A DNA stretch of 64,000 nt from Glaciecola sp028401415. Its GTDB lineage: Bacteria; Pseudomonadota; Gammaproteobacteria; Enterobacterales; Alteromonadaceae. The DNA is taken from positions 1,302,001 to 1,366,000 of the forward strand of contig NZ_CP171821.2 of the NCBI RefSeq assembly GCF_028401415.2, read 5' to 3'. Position numbers and translations under genes: made by a program. Below, piece after piece: positions 17,610-26,752 of the stretch. Within the stretch, counting starts at the first letter, position 1, and each line of letters opens with the position of its first letter. Under the pieces are notes generated by a model. That model was not told the DNA's origin and made no database searches. It saw only the letters and a program-made list of their open reading frames with translations.

Positions 17610-18215
17610 TTAACGCCCAATCTTATAAAACCACCATTTGCTATCGAAACGGTTCATCATTTTGTCCATAAACTCTAGGTCTGTGACGCATTTATTAAGC
17701 TTATCAATCTCGTGAGCGGTAGTACGAGCATGACGTTCAAACTTTTTGTCTTGAGCTCTATCTAAGCCGCCGCTCGCGATAAAATCGCGAATTTGAGCAA
17801 GCTCATCTTTATCTAGCCAAAAACCGCAATACGCACACAGATCAATCATCACTCCCGAAATGCCTTTAAAGTGCTGACGAACCATAAGCTCAGAACAGTT
17901 CGCACAAGGCAAATACCCCTCTCCCTTTGGCAAGCCAGGGCGCTCGTAGTTCGGGTTTACCTTTGGGTCTTTGTAAACATCAAGCTCAGTTGTTAGCGTT
18001 CGAAAGGTTTCAGGCTCTACCCACATGCCTCCACACTGTGCGCAAGTGTCAATATCGTGATGATTAAACGGGTGTATTTCAAGCGCTATTCTGCAGCGTG
18101 GACAATTTCGTTCACGGTCTTCAAGCACCAACTTCACATCCGCATTACACATTGGGCAGACCCGCGAGATGCCTTTTATTTCATGTTTACATGAGGAGCA
18201 TTGAGATACATTCAT
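17610..18215 (-). CDS. Zinc-ribbon (zf-TFIIB type) protein
   Basis: A 201-residue cytoplasmic protein with three cysteine-pair units: CSSCKHEIKG...CPMC at the N-terminus, CPRCRIALEIHPFNHHDIDTCAQCGGMW at about residues 38-65, and CANCSELM...DLCAYCGFWLDKDEL at about 103-135. The second and third fit the TFIIB-type zinc finger (CxxC-x17-19-IDxCxxCxGxWxDxxE), here duplicated. The C-terminus is basic, ending KWWFYKIGR. The biochemical role of this family is unknown. It lies convergent to the immunity genes and 140 bases from the next leftward gene. Association with T6SS may be positional only. Confidence 0.75.
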   Translation of the reverse strand: MNVSQCSSCKHEIKGISRVCPMCNADVKLVLEDRERNCPRCRIALEIHPFNHHDIDTCAQCGGMWVEPETFRTLTTELDVYKDPKVNPNYERPGLPKGEGYLPCANCSELMVRQHFKGISGVMIDLCAYCGFWLDKDELAQIRDFIASGGLDRAQDKKFERHARTTAHEIDKLNKCVTDLEFMDKMMNRFDSKWWFYKIGR

Positions 18216-18355
18216 AAAATGGCCTTCTTCAACAAATCAGCATAGCTGCCATCAGTTTACTTTTTCTAAGGTCTAACAGAAATATTAGCGGCTATCCCAA
18301 TTAAGCGTCACAGCAAATTTAATTTACGGCGAAGACGCTTCAGCAACTAAACCGT

Positions 18356-18754
18356 TCATTTTCTATTTCTCATTGCTTCCAGTTCATCTTCTATTATGTC
18401 AACTCGCTGATAAATGGGAAGTTGTTGTTGCTGAAATTCAAAATCGGGATTTGCTTTTTGCCGCTGCCAAAACTGAGGATCCTGACACGTATAAATGCCC
18501 TCGGTCGTGTAGCTACAAACGGGTATGGTGGTGCGTTCGTCGTCACTGTTCAACAGATTATCAATAACATTGGCAATGTAACCGCAATTAATAACACATT
18601 CATTCTCGCTATTGACCAACTTATCACTATTGCTTGCGCACCCAGTCTGCAGAAGCGCTGCTCCAGCACACAAAAATGTCATACAAATCGTTCTTCTGTA
18701 GCGATTTTCTATCGCTATTTGTTTTGTAAATGATGCCATCTGGTTTATTACCAT
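18356..18754 (-). CDS. Small lipoprotein, unknown function
   Basis: A 132-residue protein with hydrophobic leader MTFLCAGAALLQTGC ending in a lipobox (LLQTGC), so it is likely lipid-anchored. The mature part has cysteine-bearing segments (ECVINCGYIANVIDNLL and PVCSYTTEGIYTCQDPQFW) that could form disulfides in the periplasm, then a Gln-rich C-terminal helix. Start could be 18754 or the in-frame ATG at 18739; neither has a good ribosome-binding site. It lies 50 bases downstream of tagH in the same direction, so it may be part of the tagH transcript. No family recognised. Confidence 0.65.
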   Translation of the reverse strand: MVINQMASFTKQIAIENRYRRTICMTFLCAGAALLQTGCASNSDKLVNSENECVINCGYIANVIDNLLNSDDERTTIPVCSYTTEGIYTCQDPQFWQRQKANPDFEFQQQQLPIYQRVDIIEDELEAMRNRK

Positions 18755-18804
18755 CTAAAGGTTCGGGAGCAAGAAAAGCCACTACTAAACACGAGAACTA
18801 TGCT

Positions 18805-20592
18805 TTAATTATGCTTTAACTTATTCAATTGTAACTCATAGTGCTCTTTAAAGTGCTTGATGAAAATGTTAGTGGAATCAGATTGGGCGCTGTCGGCAAT
18901 CGACTCATAAATAGAGCAGTATATGTCCCAATATTTTGCCTTTTTGCTCAGTGCAAAGCCTACCTCAAACTCGTCTTCTAAGGATTTAGGGTCGAAGGAC
19001 TCTATGGTTTGCTGAATGGCAATATTTAGACCGCTTATCATTGCCATTTGATGCGCTTTCGCATCATCAACAGCTTCTCTGGCCGCACTTACCGGATCTA
19101 AATAGCCAGCCTCTTGGGTTAGCATTTTAGCGAGCGCTTCTTCGGGAGAGCCAGAAAACTTAAAGGGATTGTTCTTCGCTTGACGGATTTGGGTTTGATC
19201 CATCGCAAGCTTCTCTTTCATTGCTGAGCGTGCATTTAATACACCCATCATACCTTCAGTAAGGGTTTTCAAAACTGTGCCTGCTGCTCGCATTATATCT
19301 GTTTTTTGCTGACCAATTAACTGCGAAGGGTCAAGATCTAACTCTTTTAAGAAAGCGCGTAGCGCGAGCGTGTCTTGCGACACCTCGTGACTAGTTTGTT
19401 TTGGCGCCGACGCGACGGGTGTAGCAATCTGTGTGTTCACACCTTGCTGGGGAATACTTGTAGAGTCACTTTGTGTACTTGCCTGCGGCTGTGGTAATGG
19501 CGAGTCTTGTATAGTGGGCGTCTCGCTGGCAACGGGTTCTGGATCATCGTTAAAAAAATCGTCGATGTTGAAGATTAATGATTCTGCGGTGTTTTCGTTT
19601 GAAACTTTTTCTTGCGAGGGGCCTTCTGGTAAAGAATCTTCTGACCGCGGGCTTTGCGTTGCTGAGGCTTCTGGTGTTGCACTTTGTGTGGAAAGACTTT
19701 GGTGTATCTCGCTTTCTATCGAAGCACTATTTTGTTCACGCCTATCAAAAGAGGTGCTCAGATTATCAAGCTCGGATGGAACAAGCACGGGCTCTGGTGT
19801 CTCCGGCGCCCCTCCTTCTTCACTTCGCTCAATAGATTTAGGTATATCAACACTAAATGCAACTTGAGACTTCTCTGTCCGCGAGCCGCTTGCGGTAGAT
19901 GGCTCGTCACTAGTACTATTCGAATTAATACCAACGCTTGCGGACGACTTTAAAGCGTCAGTTTGCCCAGGTGTTGGCATATTAATCGCTACACCTTGTT
20001 TTTCATCAGAAGAATCAGGTTTTGCAACCGGCTTAATCTCGAAAGACACAATCTCAACTTTCGGCGGCTTTGGCGTAATCGTTTGCGGCGCTTCGTTAGT
20101 TGCTGGTGCAACTTGCACATTGGGTGTTAAGTCTTCCTCTGTCGCGTCAGTGACAGTCGCATCCTGCTCTAAGGATTTTACATCGTCAAAGCTGCTTTGC
20201 TTGGTCTCCTTTAATGGCTCATGCGCAACTAATGCATTTCCATCGTCGTAAGATTGAGTGATGGCGTCTACCACTAATACACTCTCGCCTATGGCAATTT
20301 GATCGCCTGCTGAAAGCAGAAAGGTCTGCCCTTTTTTTAAGGTCACACTGTTATTGATGACCGTTGCTGTGGAGGAAATATCTTGAATAAACCAATTGTT
20401 GTCCTCAAAAGTAAGCTCTGCATGATAGCGAGAGACATACTTTTCAGGATCGTGCAGTACAAATTGATTATTAGGCGCGCGACCGATGGAGCCTGCCTGC
20501 GAAAAGTCTTCAACTTGAGAGTAAGGTGGTTTGCCTCCTTTGAAGCTTTGCCACGATATTGTTACCGCCAATTTTTTATCCTCAAAAACCAT
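18805..20592 (-). CDS. tagH: T6SS FHA-domain protein TagH/Fha
   Basis: About 595 residues. An N-terminal FHA domain (residues ~10-105) has SIGRAPNNQF, VSRYHAEL and DISSTATVINN; note that the usual Asn-Gly of the phosphothreonine-binding loop is replaced by Thr-Ala. A long acidic, Pro/Ser/Thr-rich disordered linker follows (~110-405), then a helical C-terminal domain of the TagH/ImpI type starting ALRAFLKELDLDPSQL and containing NNPFKFSGSPEEALAKML. In the TPP pathway the FHA protein is phosphorylated by PpkA and triggers assembly. The ATG at 20592 is preferred to an in-frame TTG at 20625. It is divergent from ppkA, so the two share a promoter region. Confidence 0.88.
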   Translation of the reverse strand: MVFEDKKLAVTISWQSFKGGKPPYSQVEDFSQAGSIGRAPNNQFVLHDPEKYVSRYHAELTFEDNNWFIQDISSTATVINNSVTLKKGQTFLLSAGDQIAIGESVLVVDAITQSYDDGNALVAHEPLKETKQSSFDDVKSLEQDATVTDATEEDLTPNVQVAPATNEAPQTITPKPPKVEIVSFEIKPVAKPDSSDEKQGVAINMPTPGQTDALKSSASVGINSNSTSDEPSTASGSRTEKSQVAFSVDIPKSIERSEEGGAPETPEPVLVPSELDNLSTSFDRREQNSASIESEIHQSLSTQSATPEASATQSPRSEDSLPEGPSQEKVSNENTAESLIFNIDDFFNDDPEPVASETPTIQDSPLPQPQASTQSDSTSIPQQGVNTQIATPVASAPKQTSHEVSQDTLALRAFLKELDLDPSQLIGQQKTDIMRAAGTVLKTLTEGMMGVLNARSAMKEKLAMDQTQIRQAKNNPFKFSGSPEEALAKMLTQEAGYLDPVSAAREAVDDAKAHQMAMISGLNIAIQQTIESFDPKSLEDEFEVGFALSKKAKYWDIYCSIYESIADSAQSDSTNIFIKHFKEHYELQLNKLKHN

Positions 20593-20725
20593 CGAATGTC
20601 CATTACCGATAACTATATAACACAATCACGATGTTTTGCACAAAACCCGCATTATCGGTAGACTGAGCTACTTAGGAAATGTACTCGTATTTTGCTTTGT
20701 GCGCGTGTTTAAAAAGGGACGATAT

Positions 20726-23053
20726 ATGTCAGAATTGATTGATCAAAAAGTAGGTAGATATCAAATAAAGGAGCTTATCGGCGAAGGCGCCATGGCCTCT
20801 GTTTATCGTGTATACGACCCAGAAATTGATCGATCTCTAGCACTGAAAATCCTGAAAAAGGATTTGAGTGTAGACGGCGAATATTTGACTCGCTTTTTGC
20901 GCGAAGCAAAGGCCGCAGGCGCACTCTCTCATAGCAACATACTCACAGTATTTGATGTTGGCGAATATGAGAAGTCTCCATACATATTAATGGAGCTACT
21001 AGAAGGTAGTGATTTAGGCGACCTGCTAAAAAAACGAAAAACGATATCTGTCCGCGACACCCTTATTATCGCGCTACAACTTGCTAAAGCGCTCAACTAT
21101 GCCCACGACGCCGGCGTGATTCATCGAGACATAAAACCAGACAATATTATGATACTCGAAGACGGCGTCAGCGTTAAAATCGCTGATTTTGGGATTGCTC
21201 GCATCAATGAAAATGAGGATGCACAAAAAACGCAGGTGGGCTCAGTATTAGGAACGCCCCGTTATATGTCACCCGAACAAGCGCTTGGAGAGGAAGTCGA
21301 TGGGCGCACCGATTTGTATTCAGTTGGCGTCATTCTTTACGAAATGTTAAGCGGAGAGAAAGCCTTTGATGCCGCTAATATCGGCACCTTGATGACACAA
21401 ATTATTCAGCAACAGCCGACCTCACTTAAGCAAGCTTACCCTGATCTACCCTCTGGTTTGTGCCGAATTGTGCAAAAATTATTGCATAAAAAGCCTGACA
21501 AACGCTTTCAGACTGGCGCTGAGTTAGCCAAAGCTATTAGCAAAGAGCTTGCTGTATTCAATGAACAAGAAGAAAATTCTAAAAAAGAAAAATATGTACC
21601 TCTGAAAGTTCGCTGGACGCTCTATATGGCGACCATTGTTGCGTTTGTAATGATGGTTTCGGTCACCACCGTGTTTAATATTCAGTCCAACGCCATGCAG
21701 CGACAAGCAATTGACTCTGGTAGCGCATTTGCAAAATTTATTGCCATTGAAACCGCAGTACCTCTGTTGAGTGAAGACTGGATAACGCTTGAAACATTCA
21801 TAAATGAGGCATCTAGTCGAGGTACCTTTAGCTACTTAGTGGTAACCGACCGAAACGGTATTGTGCGCGGAGCCAGTGACAAAAGCTTAGTTGGTGCAAA
21901 GTACGAAGTTAGCGATGATGAAGAGGTGATAGAGGAAATAGATGGCGTTATTACTACTGAGTCCGTGTTCAATGACGAAGAAGAAGTGTTTAATCTGCAA
22001 GCCCCGGTGCTATTCCAAGATATTGCCGTTGGCCAGATTGTTCTTGGATTATCCCAAGACAGTTTGCAATCGGTAAAAAGCGTTACTGGTTGGTTAATGT
22101 TTGCATTGTCTCTGATTACGGTGTTGTCAGTGAGCGCTGTATTATATGTATTTGGAGCGCTTATTACAAAACCGCTTAGAATAGTCAATGAATCCATTCA
22201 AAGAGTGGGTGAGGGAGACTTAGACACACGCATATCCATCCATAGAAACGACGAGATTGGCGAAATCGTCAATAGCTTTAACAACATGGCCCATGCTATC
22301 CACCAACGTATCTACCCAGATGAATTGACAGAAAGCATGATTGATGAAAGAAAGGGCTCGCCCTTGGATGAAAGCCTGGGCGCTTCGAATCAATCGAAGG
22401 AGGATAATAAGAATTCAAGCTCTGGCTCAGTCTCAACCAAAAAAGATGCAAAAAGTGCAGAAGGTAACAGCGCAAAGAGCGAAGCAGTAGAAAAGCCCCC
22501 AACAGGCCTTGATAAAGACGCGACCATTAAGGCAGCCAATACCAAAAAAGCGGCTTCCAAAAGTGATAAAGCAAATACATCTGCATCGTCAACGGTAAAA
22601 CCCGCAACAAAACCGGTGAGCAAAGCAAACAAGGTGGATATTGATAGCGATGATACAGATAAGACGGTTATCGCAAAACCCAAAAGAGCGGCTGCAAAGC
22701 CGACCGCGACTACAAGATCCAAAGCGGCAAGTGATAAGGTCAATGCAAATAAAGCCGCGACTAAGCCACCCGCAAAACGAACTCGCAGAAAGCCAACCGC
22801 AAATACCATTGGGAGCGGCGCGAGTAAAGTGGCGTCCGAGACAGAGCAAAACAAAGCAATAGAAAACGATAAAATGGTTCAAGATGAAGCGGATAAGACC
22901 ATCATTCGAAAGCCAGCCGCTGCGACAAAAAAGTCAGCGAGCCCTGATCCAAGCGCGGATACTAAAGGTGTTGTCGATGCCAAAGATGCAGGAAGTTTAG
23001 ACAAAACAGTCATCTCAAAGCGCTCAACTACGAAAAAGTCGACGAAGGATTAA
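20726..23053 (+). CDS. ppkA: Transmembrane Ser/Thr kinase PpkA with sensor and HAMP domains
   Basis: A 775-residue kinase. Cytoplasmic kinase domain at ~10-275: GEGAMASVY loop, K41 in LALKIL, HRD at 133-135 in VIHRDIKPDN, DFG at 154-156, then GTPRYMSPEQ. First transmembrane helix ~298-317, a periplasmic sensor-like domain ~320-452, second helix ~455-478, a HAMP domain ~478-530, and a Lys/Ala/Ser-rich tail to the end. The tail holds three near-repeats of Asp-Lys-Thr-[Val/Ile]-Ile (threonines at about 647, 725 and 761), candidate phosphosites for FHA binding. The ATG at 20726 has GGGA upstream and starts at the conserved N-terminus. It should phosphorylate TagH and thereby activate T6SS in response to a periplasmic cue. 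Confidence 0.93.
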   Translation: MSELIDQKVGRYQIKELIGEGAMASVYRVYDPEIDRSLALKILKKDLSVDGEYLTRFLREAKAAGALSHSNILTVFDVGEYEKSPYILMELLEGSDLGDLLKKRKTISVRDTLIIALQLAKALNYAHDAGVIHRDIKPDNIMILEDGVSVKIADFGIARINENEDAQKTQVGSVLGTPRYMSPEQALGEEVDGRTDLYSVGVILYEMLSGEKAFDAANIGTLMTQIIQQQPTSLKQAYPDLPSGLCRIVQKLLHKKPDKRFQTGAELAKAISKELAVFNEQEENSKKEKYVPLKVRWTLYMATIVAFVMMVSVTTVFNIQSNAMQRQAIDSGSAFAKFIAIETAVPLLSEDWITLETFINEASSRGTFSYLVVTDRNGIVRGASDKSLVGAKYEVSDDEEVIEEIDGVITTESVFNDEEEVFNLQAPVLFQDIAVGQIVLGLSQDSLQSVKSVTGWLMFALSLITVLSVSAVLYVFGALITKPLRIVNESIQRVGEGDLDTRISIHRNDEIGEIVNSFNNMAHAIHQRIYPDELTESMIDERKGSPLDESLGASNQSKEDNKNSSSGSVSTKKDAKSAEGNSAKSEAVEKPPTGLDKDATIKAANTKKAASKSDKANTSASSTVKPATKPVSKANKVDIDSDDTDKTVIAKPKRAAAKPTATTRSKAASDKVNANKAATKPPAKRTRRKPTANTIGSGASKVASETEQNKAIENDKMVQDEADKTIIRKPAAATKKSASPDPSADTKGVVDAKDAGSLDKTVISKRSTTKKSTKD

Positions 23054-23061
23054 AGGCCAGC

Positions 23062-24033
23062 ATGTTACGGTCATTGGCTATTCTTTTCATCCTTTTCGGT
23101 CTATCGGCTTGTCACTCTGCCAGACATGTCGAGTTAGACACTGCCGATTATATGATAGTTAAGGCCGGTTCATCAGATACTTTCGCCAGCTTGTCTAAGC
23201 AGTATCTGGGTACAGAATATGCGGTAGATGCTTTAAAACGCTTGAATCCGCATATCACTGAAGCACAAAACCAAATGGTGGCAATTCCGAAAAGCAATCC
23301 ATATCCACGCGGCATTTTTTCAGACCGATATCAGTTAATTCCGGTACTTTGTTATCACCAATTCACGGATGACCCAAGCAAAGTCAAACCGATGGTTTTG
23401 CATGTGGATGATTTTAAAAAGCAAATGGCATATTTGCAGGAAAATGGCTATTCGGTGATTACGCTTGAACAACTCAGTGCCTTCGTAAACGGTGAACTGT
23501 CCATCCCTGAGAAGTCGGTAGTGATTACGATTGATGACGGCTATAAAAGTTTTTATGAATATGCCTTCCCTATTCTTGAACAGTACCAATTTGACGCTAC
23601 TGTCTTTATTTATCCAGATTTTGTAGGCGGACGTTTGTCGCTCACATGGAAGCAACTTAATCAACTTGAAGCGCACCCGCTAATAAGCATTGAGTCACAT
23701 TCAAACACTCACGATAATCTAAAAAGAAGGGAGTCGGATCCAAACCTTAACAGATACCTCGACAGACTTGAGCAGGAAGTGATTACGCCGCAACGCTATT
23801 TTGATCGCCGCTTGAATAAACAAACACAGTTTTTTGCATATCCATTTGGCGATACAAGTCGTGAACTAATTGACCTATTAGATAAACAAGACTACGAGCT
23901 GGCCTTTACAGTTGAGCGAGGAAGCAACGCAGCGTATTCTCCCGAGTTTCTCATGAAGCGGAATATGATTTTTGGAGGCCGAAGTTTTAACGACTTTGTG
24001 AGAGCCTTAGATACATATGAGCCACTGGAATAA
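23062..24033 (+). CDS. Polysaccharide deacetylase lipoprotein (NodB/CE4 family)
   Basis: A 323-residue lipoprotein: leader LAILFILFGLSAC with lipobox LSAC. Residues ~30-80 resemble a LysM module (YMIVKAGSSDTFASLSKQYLG ... LNP). A NodB catalytic domain follows at ~90-315: VITIDDGY with the Asp pair at 158-159, the metal-binding HSNTH (H213, H217), and FAYPFG near 260. CE4 enzymes remove N-acetyl or O-acetyl groups from peptidoglycan or other polysaccharides. It starts eight bases after ppkA and overlaps or abuts the TPR lipoprotein gene, so it is in the ppkA operon. A role in opening or remodelling the cell wall for T6SS assembly is plausible but inferred from position only. Confidence 0.85.
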   Translation: MLRSLAILFILFGLSACHSARHVELDTADYMIVKAGSSDTFASLSKQYLGTEYAVDALKRLNPHITEAQNQMVAIPKSNPYPRGIFSDRYQLIPVLCYHQFTDDPSKVKPMVLHVDDFKKQMAYLQENGYSVITLEQLSAFVNGELSIPEKSVVITIDDGYKSFYEYAFPILEQYQFDATVFIYPDFVGGRLSLTWKQLNQLEAHPLISIESHSNTHDNLKRRESDPNLNRYLDRLEQEVITPQRYFDRRLNKQTQFFAYPFGDTSRELIDLLDKQDYELAFTVERGSNAAYSPEFLMKRNMIFGGRSFNDFVRALDTYEPLE

Positions 24034-24037
24034 GCAG

Positions 24038-24973
24038 ATGCAAGTGAGACTCCTATTCGTCATTCTTACCATGTTTTTAGGCGGTTGCTTGAAAACACCG
24101 GAGTTAATCAGTGGTACTTTGCTCAATAAAGTCTCCGTCGAACAAGATCAACGTTACCAGTATTCTCAAGAACTAATTGCGAAAAAACACTACTATGATG
24201 CGCAGCTTCAACTGGAAATTCTTAATCTTATTTATCCAAACTCTCCTGTTGTTAAGCAAGACTTGGACGATATTTCGCAGCTGATAAATAAGCGCGTTAT
24301 CGATTTATATGGGCAGTTAGAAAGCACACAATCCGCGCAAGAAGAGAAAAAAGCGCTGCTACAAATCCTCGCACTACGGCCTTATGAAGACAAAGCGTTT
24401 GACATGCTCCAGAGCTTAGAAAAACGTGCGTCGATCAATGAGTTGAAATCAGGCACCAGTATGCGGCGCATTATCAAAAAGCCGGATACAAAACAGACCA
24501 AAAATAAAAAACCAAAGGTCGATCCGCAAGAGGAGTTTAGTGATGCTGCAAAGTCTTTACTGGCTAAAAGTGAGCACCTAGCGATAGTTAAGCTCTCAGA
24601 TGAATTCCTATTTAAGCATTCAAAAAACAAAAGCGCTTTGCGCTACAAAGCCGATGCCTGCTTGGCACTGGCGCGGCAGTTTCGCTCTCAACAAAACATG
24701 TCTGAAGCGATTAAGTATTATGAATGCAGTATCGATGCTGGCGTAGAAAATAGCGAAGATGTTGAACTGACACTGCAATCAATAAAAGATGAATCTTCCC
24801 AAAAGTATTACGAACGCGGCGTCAAACTGTTTAATGTCAATCTACAAGACGCCATTGAAATGTTTAAGCAAAGCTTACAGTACAAACCAGAAAACGCGCT
24901 GGCAAGACGTCAGTTAGTCATTGCTGAGCGTGCTTACAGAAATTTGAGAACAATTAAATCCTCTGTGCAATAG
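24038..24973 (+). CDS. TPR-repeat lipoprotein
   Basis: About 311 residues. Leader MQVRLLFVILTMFLGGC ends in lipobox LGGC. The ATG at 24038 follows GGAATAAGCAG and lies just after the deacetylase stop; an earlier in-frame ATG at 24017 would overlap the upstream gene by 17 bases without a ribosome-binding site. The mature part is helical, with TPR-like pairs near YYDAQLQLEILNLIYPNSP and a clearer C-terminal one, ERGVKLFNVNLQDAIEMFKQSL..KPENALA. A basic linker (KKPDTKQTKNKKPK) splits the two regions. Third gene of the ppkA operon; probably a scaffold for T6SS or cell-wall enzymes at the membrane. Specific function unknown. Confidence 0.75.
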   Translation: MQVRLLFVILTMFLGGCLKTPELISGTLLNKVSVEQDQRYQYSQELIAKKHYYDAQLQLEILNLIYPNSPVVKQDLDDISQLINKRVIDLYGQLESTQSAQEEKKALLQILALRPYEDKAFDMLQSLEKRASINELKSGTSMRRIIKKPDTKQTKNKKPKVDPQEEFSDAAKSLLAKSEHLAIVKLSDEFLFKHSKNKSALRYKADACLALARQFRSQQNMSEAIKYYECSIDAGVENSEDVELTLQSIKDESSQKYYERGVKLFNVNLQDAIEMFKQSLQYKPENALARRQLVIAERAYRNLRTIKSSVQ

Positions 24974-24983
24974 TTAAAGTTAT

Positions 24984-26420
24984 TTATTGTTTAAGCTCTT
25001 GTAAGCGCTCTTGAAGCTCAACTGCTTGCGCTCTGAAAACTTTCGCATTTTCATGCTCAGGCTCGAGCACTAAGACTAAGTCCCAATCAGATATCGCTGC
25101 ATCCAACTCTTGACGTCTGAACGCAGAAGATGCCTGCCTGTGATATTTTTCGGCCAGCTCGTTGGCTAAGGCTTCGCTACGGGCTTGAAGTTCAATATTA
25201 CTTGGATCTAGGCGCGCCGCCTCATCCAACATTTCCCATCGACTGAACTCATTACTTGCAAGGTCAAAATCGTCAACGAGTTCGACGATTGCAGCAGATG
25301 CGCGTTGAGGCTGACTTTCCTTTTCTTGCTCGACGAACGAACTAAGTGTTTCTTTAACGAGCTCGGTATTTTGAGAAAGATCAAACCCATCCATTTGTCT
25401 TAGCTCATCCAGTTTCCCCATAGCCATCGAATAGTCCTGATCACTACTATGCTCAACAAGCTCAGCGAGCACTAATGAAACAGTTCGAACGACGGGCAAA
25501 GTCTCGTTAAAATCAAGATCTGTTGAGGCATTAAGCGCGTTCTCATCCAAAGAAGGCGTCATGTCACTATCTACCGCCTCGCCAACGGTTGCAGTATTTT
25601 CAGCACCATTGGGCATGGTCGAGTCAGCATTACTATCGGCACTTAATATTTCGGGTAAGTCTTCTTCCGCGATTTCAGTATCCACAGTTGAATCAATGCC
25701 CATTTGCTCATCCGGCAAAGAGTTGTCTAATATTTGACTCTCAACTAATGCTAGCTCATCAGAAGGGTCGATTATGTCCTCAGCCTGTCCGACTAAAACC
25801 GCCTCACTCTCAACTTGCTCAGGTGTGTCAACAAGCTCAATCTGAGGCTCAGCATTTTCAATTCGCTCCTCGTCATTCGGTGCTTCAAGGTCTTGTTGTC
25901 TCACCTGAGACGCCAACTGTGTGTTGGGGATCTTTATCTCTTGCCCTATCAATACTCTACGAGGATTTTCAATTTCATTATATTTAGCTAAAGCATAAAA
26001 GTATAAGGCTGAACCAAGATATTTTTTTGAAAGTGTAGACAAGCTTTGACCAGACTCTAGAGTTAAGGTGAAAAACTCTTCAGGAAAATATTCACTAGCG
26101 GGCGTTTCTATTTGTTCTATTAAATTAATTACGCGTGAATTATTGGGGCGGACTCGGTCAAATTCTTTGAGTTCGGCAAGCGCGTAATCTGACTCACCGG
26201 TTTCTAGATAAGTCAGGGCTTTTGCAAAGCGCTCACGCGTGCTTAAATTTGGTTCGGCCTCTATAATCGGCTCAGGCGGAGTCACTTCAACAACAATGGG
26301 TTCAGGCTCTACCGGCTGTGCTGGTTCCACTGTTTTACTGGTTGTTTGACAACCTTGAACAAACAATGACGCTAGCACGGTAGCGAGAATAGTAAACTTG
26401 GGTGTATATGATTGTCGCAT
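24984..26420 (-). CDS. LysM/TPR lipoprotein
   Basis: A 478-residue lipoprotein: basic start MRQSYTPKF, hydrophobic stretch, lipobox FVQGC. The ATG at 26420 has GAGGG upstream. After a Pro/Glu-rich spacer there is a TPR-like segment (RFAKALTYLETGESDYALAELKEF), then a LysM-like module at about 115-165 (LTLESGQSLSTLSKKYLGS ... NPRRVLIGQEIKIP), a long acidic low-complexity stretch, and C-terminal TPR helices (SSAFRRQELDAAISDWDLVLVLEPEHENA). It is convergent with the ppkA operon (ten bases between stops). LysM suggests peptidoglycan binding. Similar layout to the deacetylase lipoprotein hints at a shared cell-wall task, but this is inference. Confidence 0.75.
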   Translation of the reverse strand: MRQSYTPKFTILATVLASLFVQGCQTTSKTVEPAQPVEPEPIVVEVTPPEPIIEAEPNLSTRERFAKALTYLETGESDYALAELKEFDRVRPNNSRVINLIEQIETPASEYFPEEFFTLTLESGQSLSTLSKKYLGSALYFYALAKYNEIENPRRVLIGQEIKIPNTQLASQVRQQDLEAPNDEERIENAEPQIELVDTPEQVESEAVLVGQAEDIIDPSDELALVESQILDNSLPDEQMGIDSTVDTEIAEEDLPEILSADSNADSTMPNGAENTATVGEAVDSDMTPSLDENALNASTDLDFNETLPVVRTVSLVLAELVEHSSDQDYSMAMGKLDELRQMDGFDLSQNTELVKETLSSFVEQEKESQPQRASAAIVELVDDFDLASNEFSRWEMLDEAARLDPSNIELQARSEALANELAEKYHRQASSAFRRQELDAAISDWDLVLVLEPEHENAKVFRAQAVELQERLQELKQ

Positions 26421-26752
26421 TCGTCCCTCTAAATATGTCACTCAGAAAAGATACACAAGCTCCGGTGTATGCTTTATTTCTACAACGATAGCATAGCCGA
26501 TAGGCATCACTATACTGAAATGAATATAGGCTAAGATATAACCACTTTACGAGTACGAATTAGTATACAGTTTAGATTTTTCGCCACAAGTTAAAACGCT
26601 AAATTACCGTCTCGTTTTTATCATTCGTTGTTTTGCACCTATGTCGATGAAATACTCTGTGATGTCTTTAACAAGAGTAAGAAGTGAGAAGAACTCTATG
26701 ATGCCTTATGCACCGCTAGGTGAGCTATGCCTTAGGATTAGCTCATAAGACG
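26421..26752. other. Intergenic stretch, nothing recognised
   Basis: About 330 AT-rich bases between two leftward genes. It should contain the promoter of the LysM lipoprotein gene and the end of the effector-module transcript, but no clear promoter, terminator, repeat or gene remnant was seen. Confidence 0.4.

Noticed and set aside
19433..19953. Overlapping plus-strand frames within tagH
   Set aside because: They mirror the low-complexity Pro/Ser/Thr linker of tagH and lack start signals.
22390..22882. Minus-strand frames of up to 154 codons opposite the ppkA tail
   Set aside because: They arise from the Lys/Ala-rich repetitive tail read backwards and have no family resemblance.
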